64,000 bases of DNA from Alkalihalobacillus sp. AL-G (GTDB taxonomy: Bacteria; Bacillota; Bacilli; Bacillales; Fictibacillaceae). The notes under the pieces are model-generated. The model was given only the letters and a program-made list of their open reading frames with translations. It ran no database searches and was not told the DNA's origin. Shown in pieces: positions 44,881 through 53,522 of this stretch (the stretch's first letter is position 1; every line of letters starts with the position of its first letter). The stretch is from the NCBI RefSeq assembly GCF_030643805.1, contig NZ_CP094656.1, positions 1,488,001 to 1,552,000 on the forward strand, written 5' to 3'. A program made the position numbers and the translations under genes.

Positions 44881-45168
44881 GTTCAAAAAGTATCCAAGGG
44901 CTCATGTACCTGCGTCTACAAGTGAATGCTCCGAGGTAAGGTTCCTCGGTACAACTCGTAGTCTTCGTGCAAGTACCGCTCGTTGATAAACGGCGAATTT
45001 CTATGTTCCTTGAAAAAGAAGTTCACTTTTCCTTCGTGCGAGGTACCGCTTCCGTAGGTTATTCTTGTACTCGGTTTTTCCGGTCCTCACGTATTAACAC
45101 TATACGTTCCGGTCCTCAAAACTGTCGCGCCTTGAACTTCTTGTTTCTGATTCGTCTACTTTTTGAAC
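44881..45168. mobile_element. MITE-like repeat, copy B (288 bp)
   Basis: Bounded by GTTCAAAAAGTA (44881-44892) and TACTTTTTGAAC (45157-45168). It carries the same blocks as copy A but in a different order: TGATAAACGGCGAATTTC is on the right of TGCAAGTACCGCTCGT here and on the left in copy A. It also contains extra CGTGCGAGGTACCGCTTCCG and CCGGTCCTCACG blocks. It splits copA from copZ. Confidence 0.75.
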
Positions 45169-45205
45169 TCATATTAAAAAAAGATTGTAAGGGAGGATTT
45201 TTATA

Positions 45206-45409
45206 ATGGAAAAAACATTGAATGTAAAAGGTATGACGTGTGGTCATTGCAAACAGTCTGTGACAAACGCATTACAGGAATTAAATGGAGTTGACCAGGT
45301 TGAAGTGAATCTAGATGAAGGAACGGCAAAGGTATCTTATGAGGATAGTAAAGTAACTGTAGCTCAAATGAGAGAAGCGGTAGAAGGTCAAGGTTATGAT
45401 GTTGTGTAA
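45206..45409 (+). CDS. copZ: Copper chaperone CopZ
   Basis: 67 residues of the heavy-metal-associated ferredoxin-like fold. The Cu(I) site is GMTCGHCK (C12, C15). It carries copper to CopA and can donate it to CsoR. Ribosome site GGGAGG. In B. subtilis it directly follows copA; here a MITE-like element lies between, so read-through from the csoR promoter is uncertain. Confidence 0.95.
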   Translation: MEKTLNVKGMTCGHCKQSVTNALQELNGVDQVEVNLDEGTAKVSYEDSKVTVAQMREAVEGQGYDVV

Positions 45410-45478
45410 ATAGCATGAATATTAAGTTGAAAGGGCAGGATAATCTGTACCCCTTGTAAAGGACAATTTTAAAAAAGG

Positions 45479-46330
45479 CTAGGCTGCGTTAAGAAGATGA
45501 TCTCTGTATTGAACGGGGGTCATCTTTTTCATATTCCATTGGTATCTATAGGAGTTGTAGTATTTAATGGCAGTTTTTACTTCCCGTTTAAGATCTTTCA
45601 GTGTTTTACAGGATTTTATTTCAGCTAAATCTTTGAAATGACCAAAAAAGGATTCCTGTGGGGCGTTGTCCCAACAATTCCCCCTTCTGGACATGGACTG
45701 GCCCAGTCGATGTTTCTTCACCAACTTTTGATATACAGGGCTGGTATAATGACTCCCTTGATCAGAATGGATGTAGGCTCCTTTAGCCAGTTTAACCTTC
45801 CTATTCTTCTTTAACTTCTTAAGCGTGTCCATAGCGATGTCGAGCGTAATTCGATCCGAAACATTATGGGCCAATACTTCATTGGTAGAGGCATCTATAA
45901 TGGTTGATAAATAAGCCCTTTCCCCTTTCCCGAAGTAGAGATATGTGATGTCTGTAAGCAGCACCTTATAAGGTACTTCCTGTTTGAACTCTCTGTTAAG
46001 CTGGTTCGAAACGACTTTGTGCTCCTGGGTGGCTTTCATAATACGCTTGTAAGGATTCGCTCTCCGGATAGGACATACAATGCCATACTTGTTCATGACT
46101 CTCCCGATTCTTTTAAGGTTATAGACAATATTAAATTGACCTGCCAGTATCATTTTAATTTGGCGGGCTCCTTTTTTACGGTTCTTAAAGTGAAAGGCTT
46201 TGAGAATAACATCCCGGACAACTTCATCCTTTTTCTCTTTTTCCCTTCTTCGCTTTACTTGTTTCGCTGAAAAATAGTTATAGTAGCCTTGACGAGATAC
46301 GCCTGCAGATTTACAAAGGTAAGTGATCAT
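45479..46330 (-). CDS. IS3-family transposase OrfB (integrase core)
   Basis: 283 residues from the internal ATG, but the open frame reaches back to the slippery site in orfA, so the native product is an OrfAB fusion. DDE residues are D in LLTDITYL, D in IHSDQGSHY and E in PQESFFGHF, the last after the SRRGNCWDNAP block characteristic of IS3/IS150. N-terminal HTH_21 region holds KKGARQIKMIL. It cuts and joins the IS ends. Confidence 0.93.
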   Translation of the reverse strand: MITYLCKSAGVSRQGYYNYFSAKQVKRRREKEKKDEVVRDVILKAFHFKNRKKGARQIKMILAGQFNIVYNLKRIGRVMNKYGIVCPIRRANPYKRIMKATQEHKVVSNQLNREFKQEVPYKVLLTDITYLYFGKGERAYLSTIIDASTNEVLAHNVSDRITLDIAMDTLKKLKKNRKVKLAKGAYIHSDQGSHYTSPVYQKLVKKHRLGQSMSRRGNCWDNAPQESFFGHFKDLAEIKSCKTLKDLKREVKTAIKYYNSYRYQWNMKKMTPVQYRDHLLNAA

Positions 46331-46395
46331 GTTTTTTAACTTATATTTCTCAATGATGTATCGAATGAGGACGAACTTCTGATCAGCTGATAAGA

Positions 46396-46815
46396 TCAGT
46401 TCTTTTTCTTTAGCCCCCTTTCGGCGAACTTTATCTTTTTTAGCAATTCGTTCTCTGCTTTCAATAAATTATTTTCCGCCTCTAACCTTGCATATTTTTC
46501 TTCATTGGAAAGTTCTCTTTTCCTTGGTCTTCCTGATTGTCCTCTTCTTGCATCCTGAAGTCCCAGTGCTCCATTTTTACGATAGGCTTTCCCCCACCTT
46601 TCAGCAGAACATTTAATACGTCTAGTTCCAATAATCTCTGTATCAAACCCGTACTCTTCAAAAATCTCTCTAGAGAATTTCCCACGTTCCTTTTGAACAA
46701 TAAACAGCTGCTTGAATTCATCAGTATAGGTGATGGCTTTTGAAGTAACGGACTTAACATAAGGATTTTTTGATAATAGTTCGATCTCTTTTTTTGTGAA
46801 GCATTTTTTACTCAT
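46396..46815 (-). CDS. IS3-family transposase OrfA (DNA-binding)
   Basis: 139 residues. An N-terminal helix-turn-helix region (EIFEEYGFDTEIIGTRRI) is followed by a leucine-zipper-like coiled coil (EKYARLEAENNLLKAENELLKKI). Near its end the codons CTA-AAA-AAG contain the slippery heptamer A-AAA-AAG (46435-46441), allowing a -1 frameshift into orfB. Ribosome site GGGAGA precedes the ATG at 46815. A strong subterminal hairpin upstream (46862-46904) would block outside transcripts. Confidence 0.9.
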   Translation of the reverse strand: MSKKCFTKKEIELLSKNPYVKSVTSKAITYTDEFKQLFIVQKERGKFSREIFEEYGFDTEIIGTRRIKCSAERWGKAYRKNGALGLQDARRGQSGRPRKRELSNEEKYARLEAENNLLKAENELLKKIKFAERGLKKKN

Positions 46816-47071
46816 GTGTGTTCTCCCATCCCATTTTTCACTCTAATTGTACACAAAAAGACCCTGCAGAGTAGACCTTTTTTTAATGTGTCTACTCTAC
46901 AGGGTACAGTTTAGGAAACTCCTGCTCTTTTTTTAATTTGTATTCGCGTCAATTTTTTTTTGCATGAAACATGGCTATTTCCGCGTCAACAATGCCTTTT
47001 TTAACATTGGCAGTGTAAAAGGTCCGTGGATAACCTTCTAAGAATACAGTAATCAAAAGGAGGGTGATCCA

Positions 47072-47434
47072 ATGTCATTCAACACTTGGAACGGATATTC
47101 TGGTTGGGGCGAATGGTATCCACGATTACCGATGAATCCGTTAGAGACGGACCCTAAAGATATTACAAAGCTCATGTTTTCTGCTAAAAGTTTCATGTCC
47201 CCTACTCAAGAGGTTTATAGATTGTTACAGGAAATTGCTTCAAAAACAGATTTTGCGAGGCAGTTAAAGCGTGCAGCGGAATTGAATCAGAATCAGAAAG
47301 TAGACCAACTAATCAAGTCTACTGGTGTGCAGACAGACTTTGAAACGAGGATTACACCTGATGGGATCCGGATTGAATTTCAGCCTGATTCGACAGATGC
47401 TTGCTTCGATCTTACGCTTTCCCTTTGTTGGTGA
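47072..47434 (+). CDS. Hypothetical protein, aromatic N-terminus
   Basis: 120 residues starting MSFNTWNGYSGWGEWYPRLP, rich in Trp, Tyr and Gly, then a helical middle and a C-terminal strand ending DACFDLTLSLCW. I do not recognise the family; the opening resembles short Bacillus proteins linked to spores or the cell surface, but no name can be given. No signal peptide. Ribosome site AAAGGAGG is strong. Confidence 0.65.
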   Translation: MSFNTWNGYSGWGEWYPRLPMNPLETDPKDITKLMFSAKSFMSPTQEVYRLLQEIASKTDFARQLKRAAELNQNQKVDQLIKSTGVQTDFETRITPDGIRIEFQPDSTDACFDLTLSLCW

Positions 47435-47595
47435 TGTCGAATGGCTCACTTTGGCAACCATACTAGATTGGGAAAACTCTACTGAAAATACAACGATTTT
47501 AGGCATGAAAACCTGTTGACTTTCCCAATACAAAGCTTATTAAAGCTGTGGTAGGATTAAAGTACATTAAATAATTTGTTAAAGGATGTGGGAAA

Positions 47596-47811
47596 ATGTC
47601 TAGAATGATTGTTACCGTAAAACGTGGGAAAAGGTGGGCCAATATTTTAGACGGAAATTACCGTTCATCCAGTACACACTTTACTCAGGAAGAGGCAATT
47701 GATGTCGCACGTCAAAGGGCTCAGCAAAAAGGGTACGAGCACGTGATCTATCGAAAGGATGGAACAATTCGCGAGGTCAATAAGTATTTGCCGCTGACGG
47801 TTCAGAGATAG
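47596..47811 (+). CDS. DUF2188 domain protein
   Basis: 71 residues with the DUF2188 pattern: a short strand (IVTVKRGKRWANILDG), then FTQEEAIDVARQRAQQKG and the C-terminal HVIYRKDGTIREVN. These proteins are small, soluble and of unknown role. Ribosome site AAAGGATGTGGG. A promoter may lie at 47516-47543 (TTGACT, TATTAA, 16-base spacer). Followed by a strong terminator. Confidence 0.8.
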   Translation: MSRMIVTVKRGKRWANILDGNYRSSSTHFTQEEAIDVARQRAQQKGYEHVIYRKDGTIREVNKYLPLTVQR

Positions 47812-47896
47812 TTTAATTCATATAAGGACATAGGAGAACAATTCACCAATATGTCCTGCTAAATTTTAATAATCCTAACCAAATGATCGTTTTTTG

Positions 47897-47942
47897 AAGG
47901 GACTGACTCTTATGTTGATGGGAGTTGGTCCCTTTTTTGGCA
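47897..47942 (+). terminator. Terminator after DUF2188 gene
   Basis: AAGGGAC-tg-ACTC (47897-47909) pairs with GAGT-tg-GTCCCTT (47922-47934), then TTTT. Confidence 0.85.
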
Positions 47943-47947
47943 TTCGT

Positions 47948-48280
47948 TTATCGTTTAAAGGCAATTCGGTATCGGCCCCTGGCAGTATCAAATGATAAAT
48001 TATCCTCAGCAATCATTACGTTTTCAAGTCCTTCTAGAGGAATGTCATAGCTTTCATATGGAAGTGAAGCGGTCATTTGTCCTTCCAATATCAGACCTTC
48101 TCCACTTAGTTGGAGTGTGTTTCCCTCCATATAATCTTCAGTATCACGGGGTTGAGGCTTATACCGTACGTCTTCCAATGTTAAAAATGTCTCATCCAGA
48201 TCGTTCATTTCTTCCTTTTGTATGAGTAGTTGTTGTGAGACCCAATTGTTGAGTGTGCCAATCAGTTGTTCTGTTTCCAT
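47948..48280 (-). CDS. Hypothetical protein
   Basis: 110 residues starting METEQLIGTLNNWVSQQLL. The N-terminal part is helical, the C-terminal part beta-rich (GEGLILEGQMTAS, ENVMIAEDNLSFDT, RYRIAFKR). I do not recognise it. It is cytosolic by composition. Start at 48280 fits AGAGGTG; the GTG at 48289 lies in that site. Confidence 0.6.
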   Translation of the reverse strand: METEQLIGTLNNWVSQQLLIQKEEMNDLDETFLTLEDVRYKPQPRDTEDYMEGNTLQLSGEGLILEGQMTASLPYESYDIPLEGLENVMIAEDNLSFDTARGRYRIAFKR

Positions 48281-48450
48281 CTTTTTCACCTCTAACTGAT
48301 AAGTTGCACCTAAAAAAACGATTTATTCTATGTTTTTTGTGGACAAGAGTATCCATATTTTAGGGATTATTGTCTTGAATTTGATCTTCGGGACTTTAAC
48401 TCCTTTTATTCTATATGTCAAGGTCCCGAATCACCAATGGACTGTAATAT

Positions 48451-49365
48451 TCACACAACCCGTCCTGAAACCTCACCTGTAACTATTGCCTTCTCACGAC
48501 GTTTTCGGATGAACAAATATATACCTGATAAAATGATAAAACCACCAATTAATTGTTCTATTCGTAAGGTTTCATTCAAAATGAAGTAAGCCAAAATGGA
48601 TGCCCCGATCGGCTCACCTAAAATACTCATTGAGATGACTGATGTACTCACATATTTCAATGCCCAGTTAAAAATCGTATGACCAAGTAATGTAGGAAAA
48701 AGAGCGAGTAATAAAAAGTAAATCCAGTCTTCAGCTGGGTATGGACCGAGTGAGTATCCGAGGGAAAGATCGTAAATGAATAAGGTAACGGTAGCCATCC
48801 CGTAGACAAGAAAGGTGTAAGGCATCAGATGGATTCGTTTTCGTACTTCTTGCCCGAATAAGTAATAGACGGTAACCGCTGCTGCTCCTAATAAAGCTAG
48901 AAAGTCCCCGAATAGAGCCATCCCGCTGATTTGAAAATCCCCCCAGCTGATGATAAGGCTTCCACCGATTGCAAGGGCTCCGCCTAACAAACCTTTCCAA
49001 TGCAACCGTTCCTTGAAAATCAAGTAGGTTCCTGCAAATGCAAAAATAGGCTGAAGCGCAACAAGTACAACAGAGCTAGCAACTGAGGTGTAATTAAGGG
49101 ATTCGAACCATAGTATAAAATGGATTGCGAGAAACACCCCTGATAAGAAACAAAAGAGGACATCACGACGTTGGATCAATCTGAAACTGCCTCGAAATGA
49201 AAGCAAAATGAAAGGTAACATCATTAATGTCGTAAATAAAAGGCGATAGCTTGCAATAACCGGTGCTGGAGCTGTTGACAATTTTACTAGGATAGCGGAT
49301 GTGGATACTGATAGGACACCTATAGCAATCCCGATGTAGGGACTTATCCATGGTTTTTGGGACAT
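48451..49365 (-). CDS. EamA/DMT family transporter
   Basis: 304 residues with ten predicted transmembrane helices in two EamA repeats. The first-repeat end LQPIFAFAGTYLIFKERLHWKG and the second-repeat SMSILGEPIGASILAYFILNETL carry the family P-x-x-x-x-x-x-G / E-x-L pattern. Substrate cannot be assigned (amino acids and metabolites are typical). Ribosome site GGAGGAG precedes the ATG at 49365. Confidence 0.9.
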   Translation of the reverse strand: MSQKPWISPYIGIAIGVLSVSTSAILVKLSTAPAPVIASYRLLFTTLMMLPFILLSFRGSFRLIQRRDVLFCFLSGVFLAIHFILWFESLNYTSVASSVVLVALQPIFAFAGTYLIFKERLHWKGLLGGALAIGGSLIISWGDFQISGMALFGDFLALLGAAAVTVYYLFGQEVRKRIHLMPYTFLVYGMATVTLFIYDLSLGYSLGPYPAEDWIYFLLLALFPTLLGHTIFNWALKYVSTSVISMSILGEPIGASILAYFILNETLRIEQLIGGFIILSGIYLFIRKRREKAIVTGEVSGRVV

Positions 49366-49613
49366 GAAAACTCCTCCATTCTGTTCTGACCTAATCGTAG
49401 TTTATCATTATGTCCCGCCTACGGAAATCATAAATTGCATTACTGAAAAGCAATTTTGACTTCAACGCGGAATCGATTCGAGCAGTAAAACACACTAGAA
49501 CGGGTGATTTTGTTGGAAATTCCGTTCATCGAAATAATTAAACAAAACCTCGAAACATGTCGATATAACATAATATAGTGTGATTTTTGATTGAACAGTT
49601 GGAGGCATGGGTC

Positions 49614-51977
49614 ATGTTGATGAGTCGATTTAGTATAGGGGTTATTTCGTCCGTTTTCCTTTTATATTCAATTTACTTCTTAGAATGGGTGTCAACCGCT
49701 CAATTTTTACTTATTGCTATTCTCGTTTTTGGTGTGCTTTTCCTTATTAGCATCGGACTCGTTTTAAGAAGCTTAAATATTCATTCGAGCTTAACGAAAG
49801 TGCTCAGTTCATTTGTGTTCGCGAGTATTATTTGTTTAGGGGTTGCAGAGATTTCCCGTTATCTATTTCAAGAAAGCTATACTCAGATTAAATTTCTTTC
49901 AGATGGATTTTGGATTGGCTATGTCATTTTCATAACAGTTGGGCTTTTGTATGTGTTGTTTAAGGTAAGTACGAAATTTGATTATGCCTTCTTATTATTT
50001 GATTTACACATTTCCGTCGTCGTATTTGGAGCCATTACGTTGGTCACCTATATGTCTACGGCAAAGGATGTATCGCTCGTTTATGGGATATTATATCCAC
50101 TAAGCGATTTGTTTGTCCTGTTTGTCTTGGCTTCGATGCTGATCGTTCATGAAAAACCGTTGAATCGTAACTTGTTGATTGGTCTATTTTGGGGGATGAC
50201 TGTCAACTTGCTTACTGATGTTATGTTAGTAGTAAATTCTCTTGATGGAGAGCTTGAACGTATCCTGTATTTACCGCTCTACGGTTTTGGTATGTACCTC
50301 ATGGCGGCATCATTCAAAACAGAGCAAAAAGCAGTTCCGCATCGTTATTTGCAAACGTTTTACATAACATATGGACGCTGGGAGTTAATCCGCCCGCTTA
50401 TCCAGTACACTGGCGTTTTCGTACTGCTTTATGAATGTATCTTCATCTACAAGAACAATAACATTCTGTTTGGCGGCCTGATTATTACACTTATCCTTGT
50501 AATCTGTCGTGATTTACTTGGAATCGTACAGAATCAATCTCTGGTCAATCGGTTGAAGCTATTCAATCAACATTTAGAAAAGAAAATCGGTGAACGGACG
50601 AGAGAACTGACGGTGTCCCACCATGAGCTTGAAGAAGCCTTCAAGCAAATTGATTACATTGCGAGACACGACACATTTACTCAACTTCCTAATCGGCGAT
50701 ACCTTGAACAAATGATTGGCTGCAAGCTGATTGATGCTTCACGTACCCGCTCGATGGTTGCGTTAATGTTCATCGACATCGATCGATTAAAACATATAAA
50801 CGATACGTTGGGCCATTCAATCGGTGATGCGCTGATTCTGGAATTCGTCGATCGTCTAAAAGAAGTGCTACCTCGCGATGTTTTTATGGCACGTCATGGC
50901 GGTGATGAATTCGCTGTTGTTGTTGATGAACTTTATTACGAAGAAGAGATTGAACAAATTGCAAAACAGGTACTTTCAACTACTGATAGCCCATTCCGCA
51001 TTCATGGCAGGGACCTTTCAATAACAATGAGTATTGGAATTGCGTTGTATCCTGAAAATGGTGAAACGGTTGAGGACTTGATGAAGAATGCGGATCTTGC
51101 GATGTATAAGGCAAAAGATGAGCATCAAAGTCACATGGTTTATTATTATCCTGAAATGGACTACCAGCTCGCTGGACGGATGGCATTATTAACCGATTTG
51201 CATACTGCGATTAAACGAAATGAGTTTGAGATTCATTATCAACCGCAATTTAATATTAAAAATGGAGGGATGTCAGGGGTCGAAGCACTTGTACGTTGGC
51301 ACCATCCTGAACGTGGACTTATCGCACCAGGGGAATTCATACCTCTTGCCGAAGAGTTTGATTTAATCATTCCGATAGATGACCTTGTAATGGAAACATC
51401 GATTCTCCAATTTCAAAAATGGGAAGAACAAGGATTTGCGCCACCAAGGTTAAGTGTGAATTTATGTCCACAACAGTTCATGGTTGGTAACCTTGTTTCT
51501 AAAATCTCTAAATTACTAGCCCAGACGTCATTTCCACCTGAAAAGCTTGTAATCGAGATTACTGAAAATATCGCCATGATTGAAAAAGATCTTCTGATTT
51601 CACAGCTGCGTGAGCTCTATGGAATGGGGATCCAGATCTCGATTGATGACTTTGGTACGGGGTATTCATCGCTTAGCTATGTGAAAAATTATCCGTTGAA
51701 TCAACTGAAAATTGCCCGTCCTTTTATAATGGATGTACCGGCAAATTTGAACGATATTGCTATGGTAAAAGCGATTATTGATTTATCCCACCACTTCAAG
51801 CTTACCGTATTAGTCGAAGGGGTTGAAACGGAAGAACAGCTCTCTTTTTTAAAAACCGTACAATGTGAAGAGGTGCAAGGGTTTTACTTTTCAACACCTC
51901 TAAGTGCAATTGAACTTGAGCAGAAATATTTAGCAAATCATCTTAGAGATGAAGTGAAAACAGTAAATGCAGATTAA
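49614..51977 (+). CDS. Membrane GGDEF/EAL cyclic-di-GMP protein
   Basis: 787 residues. About nine N-terminal transmembrane helices (residues 1-310) form a sensor, then a short coiled coil (ERTRELTVSHHELEEAFKQI), a GGDEF domain (GGDEF intact at 429-433) and an EAL domain (EAL 557-559, ITEN, DDFGTG 678-683, EGVE, QGF). The conserved LKID motif reads LKIA, alanine at 701, while lysine 699 is kept. No canonical RxxD inhibitory site is visible five residues before GGDEF. It may make and/or break cyclic-di-GMP. Start at 49614 fits TTGGAGG. Confidence 0.9.
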   Translation: MLMSRFSIGVISSVFLLYSIYFLEWVSTAQFLLIAILVFGVLFLISIGLVLRSLNIHSSLTKVLSSFVFASIICLGVAEISRYLFQESYTQIKFLSDGFWIGYVIFITVGLLYVLFKVSTKFDYAFLLFDLHISVVVFGAITLVTYMSTAKDVSLVYGILYPLSDLFVLFVLASMLIVHEKPLNRNLLIGLFWGMTVNLLTDVMLVVNSLDGELERILYLPLYGFGMYLMAASFKTEQKAVPHRYLQTFYITYGRWELIRPLIQYTGVFVLLYECIFIYKNNNILFGGLIITLILVICRDLLGIVQNQSLVNRLKLFNQHLEKKIGERTRELTVSHHELEEAFKQIDYIARHDTFTQLPNRRYLEQMIGCKLIDASRTRSMVALMFIDIDRLKHINDTLGHSIGDALILEFVDRLKEVLPRDVFMARHGGDEFAVVVDELYYEEEIEQIAKQVLSTTDSPFRIHGRDLSITMSIGIALYPENGETVEDLMKNADLAMYKAKDEHQSHMVYYYPEMDYQLAGRMALLTDLHTAIKRNEFEIHYQPQFNIKNGGMSGVEALVRWHHPERGLIAPGEFIPLAEEFDLIIPIDDLVMETSILQFQKWEEQGFAPPRLSVNLCPQQFMVGNLVSKISKLLAQTSFPPEKLVIEITENIAMIEKDLLISQLRELYGMGIQISIDDFGTGYSSLSYVKNYPLNQLKIARPFIMDVPANLNDIAMVKAIIDLSHHFKLTVLVEGVETEEQLSFLKTVQCEEVQGFYFSTPLSAIELEQKYLANHLRDEVKTVNAD

Positions 51978-52086
51978 CCTATTGGACGAAGTGATCGTCA
52001 GAGTACAAATAAGAGGATAGATTGTTTAAAGTGGCCTGAATTTATGTAAAATAAGCTTAATGATACAGGTACCGAGGAGGAGACTA

Positions 52087-53262
52087 GTGATTAAGCTAAT
52101 TCGAAATGGAACGGTATTCTCACCTGAGAAATTAGGCAAAAAGGACATTCTTATTACTGATAAGCGGATTGCCTATGTTGGTGAATCACTTGAGGTGCCA
52201 GAAAGATTTGTTGATGTTGAAGTAATTGATGCTGACGGAAAATATGTTGTACCAGGTTTCATCGATTCTCATGTTCATATTATGGGTGGTGGGGGAGAAG
52301 GCGGCTTTAAGACACGAACGCCTGAGCTTATGCTGTCAGAAATCACCTGTGGTGGTATTACGACTGTAATCGGAGTCATCGGTACAGATGGAACGACTCG
52401 AACGATGAGTGCACTCGTTGCAAAAGCAAACGCACTAGAAGAGGAAGGGATTACTTGCTTTGTACACACTGGGTCGTACCAAGTACCTGTGAAAACGTTG
52501 ACCGGTTCAATTGAACAAGATATATTATTGATCGACCGTATCATTGGAGTTGGAGAGATTGCGATTTCTGACCACCGTTCTTCCCAGCCTACGATTGAAG
52601 AGCTCACACGCTTGTCGTCAGATGCACGTGTAGGTGGACTATTATCTGGAAAAGCTGGGATTGTGAATTTTCACATTGGGGACAGTCCAACAAGACTTAC
52701 CATGCTTGAGGAAATAGTGAATACAACGGACATTCCAATTACACAATTCCATCCAACTCATATCAACCGTAATCGTGAATTGTTTGAAGATGCAATTCAC
52801 TTTGCGAAAAAAGGCGGTTATGTCGATTTTACGACAAGTACCATTCAAAAGTTTCTTGACCATGGAGAGGTCAAATGTAGTAGAGGATTGAAGGAAATGC
52901 TTGAAAGTGGTGTTCCGATCGAACAAATCACCTTTACTTCAGATGGACATGGAAGCTTACCTGAATTTAATGAAAACGGTGAATTTATCGGATTAGGAAT
53001 TGGACAGGTTACATCTCTTTATGAGGAAGTTCGTTCAGCAGTCTTACATGAAGGTGTCCAATTAGAACAAGCGCTACAAGTTGTTACATCTACACCTGCA
53101 AAAATTTTGAAGCTAGACCGTAAAGGGAGAATTAAGCCTGGAAATGATGCGGATCTTGTGATCTTAGACGCCGATCGATTAGAGATTGATTCAGTTATTG
53201 CAAAAGGAAAAGTGATGGTCCAGGACAAACATCCTCTTATTAAAGGGACCTTTGAAAAATAA
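52087..53262 (+). CDS. iadA: Isoaspartyl dipeptidase
   Basis: 391 residues, equal to E. coli IadA (390). The metal-binding GFIDSHVHIMGGGGEGGF block is diagnostic; FHPTHINRN and TFTSDGHGS hold later histidine/aspartate ligands. The enzyme cuts beta-aspartyl dipeptides that arise from damaged proteins. GTG start at 52087 is preceded by GAGGAGGAG at 52074-52082; the ATG at 52060 is upstream of it. It belongs with the peptide-use genes here. A terminator follows. Confidence 0.94.
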   Translation: MIKLIRNGTVFSPEKLGKKDILITDKRIAYVGESLEVPERFVDVEVIDADGKYVVPGFIDSHVHIMGGGGEGGFKTRTPELMLSEITCGGITTVIGVIGTDGTTRTMSALVAKANALEEEGITCFVHTGSYQVPVKTLTGSIEQDILLIDRIIGVGEIAISDHRSSQPTIEELTRLSSDARVGGLLSGKAGIVNFHIGDSPTRLTMLEEIVNTTDIPITQFHPTHINRNRELFEDAIHFAKKGGYVDFTTSTIQKFLDHGEVKCSRGLKEMLESGVPIEQITFTSDGHGSLPEFNENGEFIGLGIGQVTSLYEEVRSAVLHEGVQLEQALQVVTSTPAKILKLDRKGRIKPGNDADLVILDADRLEIDSVIAKGKVMVQDKHPLIKGTFEK

Positions 53263-53277
53263 GAATACATTACTAAG

Positions 53278-53309
53278 ATCAGCTCTTTTGACATTGAGCT
53301 GATTTTTTC
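53278..53309 (+). terminator. Terminator after iadA
   Basis: ATCAGCTC (53279-53286) pairs with GAGCTGAT (53296-53303), followed by a T-run. Confidence 0.85.
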
Positions 53310-53409
53310 ATTTCCACCCTCTATTATAAAAGCAGGGTTTCCTTGTTATTTCTACCTTTTATGGGCTGACATTTAAAACAAAATCTGAATAAGCTAAAGC
53401 AATACCATG

Positions 53410-53423
53410 TGAAAGCGCTATCC
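53410..53423. promoter_or_regulatory. cre-like site upstream of GH15-like gene
   Basis: TGAAAGCGCTATCC fits the CcpA cre core (TGnAAnCGnT). It lies about 110 bases upstream of the GH15-like gene, which suggests catabolite control. Confidence 0.6.
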
Positions 53424-53522
53424 CTTTGCAGAAGGGTCTTATCCTCTTTAATTATTGCTGTGTAAATGGTTGGAAAACTGGGAATAAAGAATACAACTAG
53501 GTGAGGAAGAGGTAAGAAAGTC

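Larger units (their letters stand above)
45446..46908 (-). mobile_element. IS3-family insertion sequence (IS150-like), complete
   Basis: About 1463 bp with two minus-strand ORFs and terminal inverted repeats: TGTACCCCTTGTAAAGGACA on the left and, on the complement of the right end, TGTACCCTGTAGAGTAGACA, both reaching an A-run then GG. No convincing flanking target duplication was found. Both ORFs are full length and a canonical slippery site joins them, so the element looks able to move. It lies just downstream of copZ. Confidence 0.9.

Noticed and set aside
44967-45206. 79-codon ORF within MITE-like copy B
   Set aside because: It lies inside a non-coding repeat and has no ribosome site or homology.
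47325-47519. 64-codon frame overlapping the 3' end of the 47072 gene
   Set aside because: Considered as a frameshifted C-terminus, but the main frame ends naturally with a strand (DLTLSLCW) and the alternative lacks its own site.
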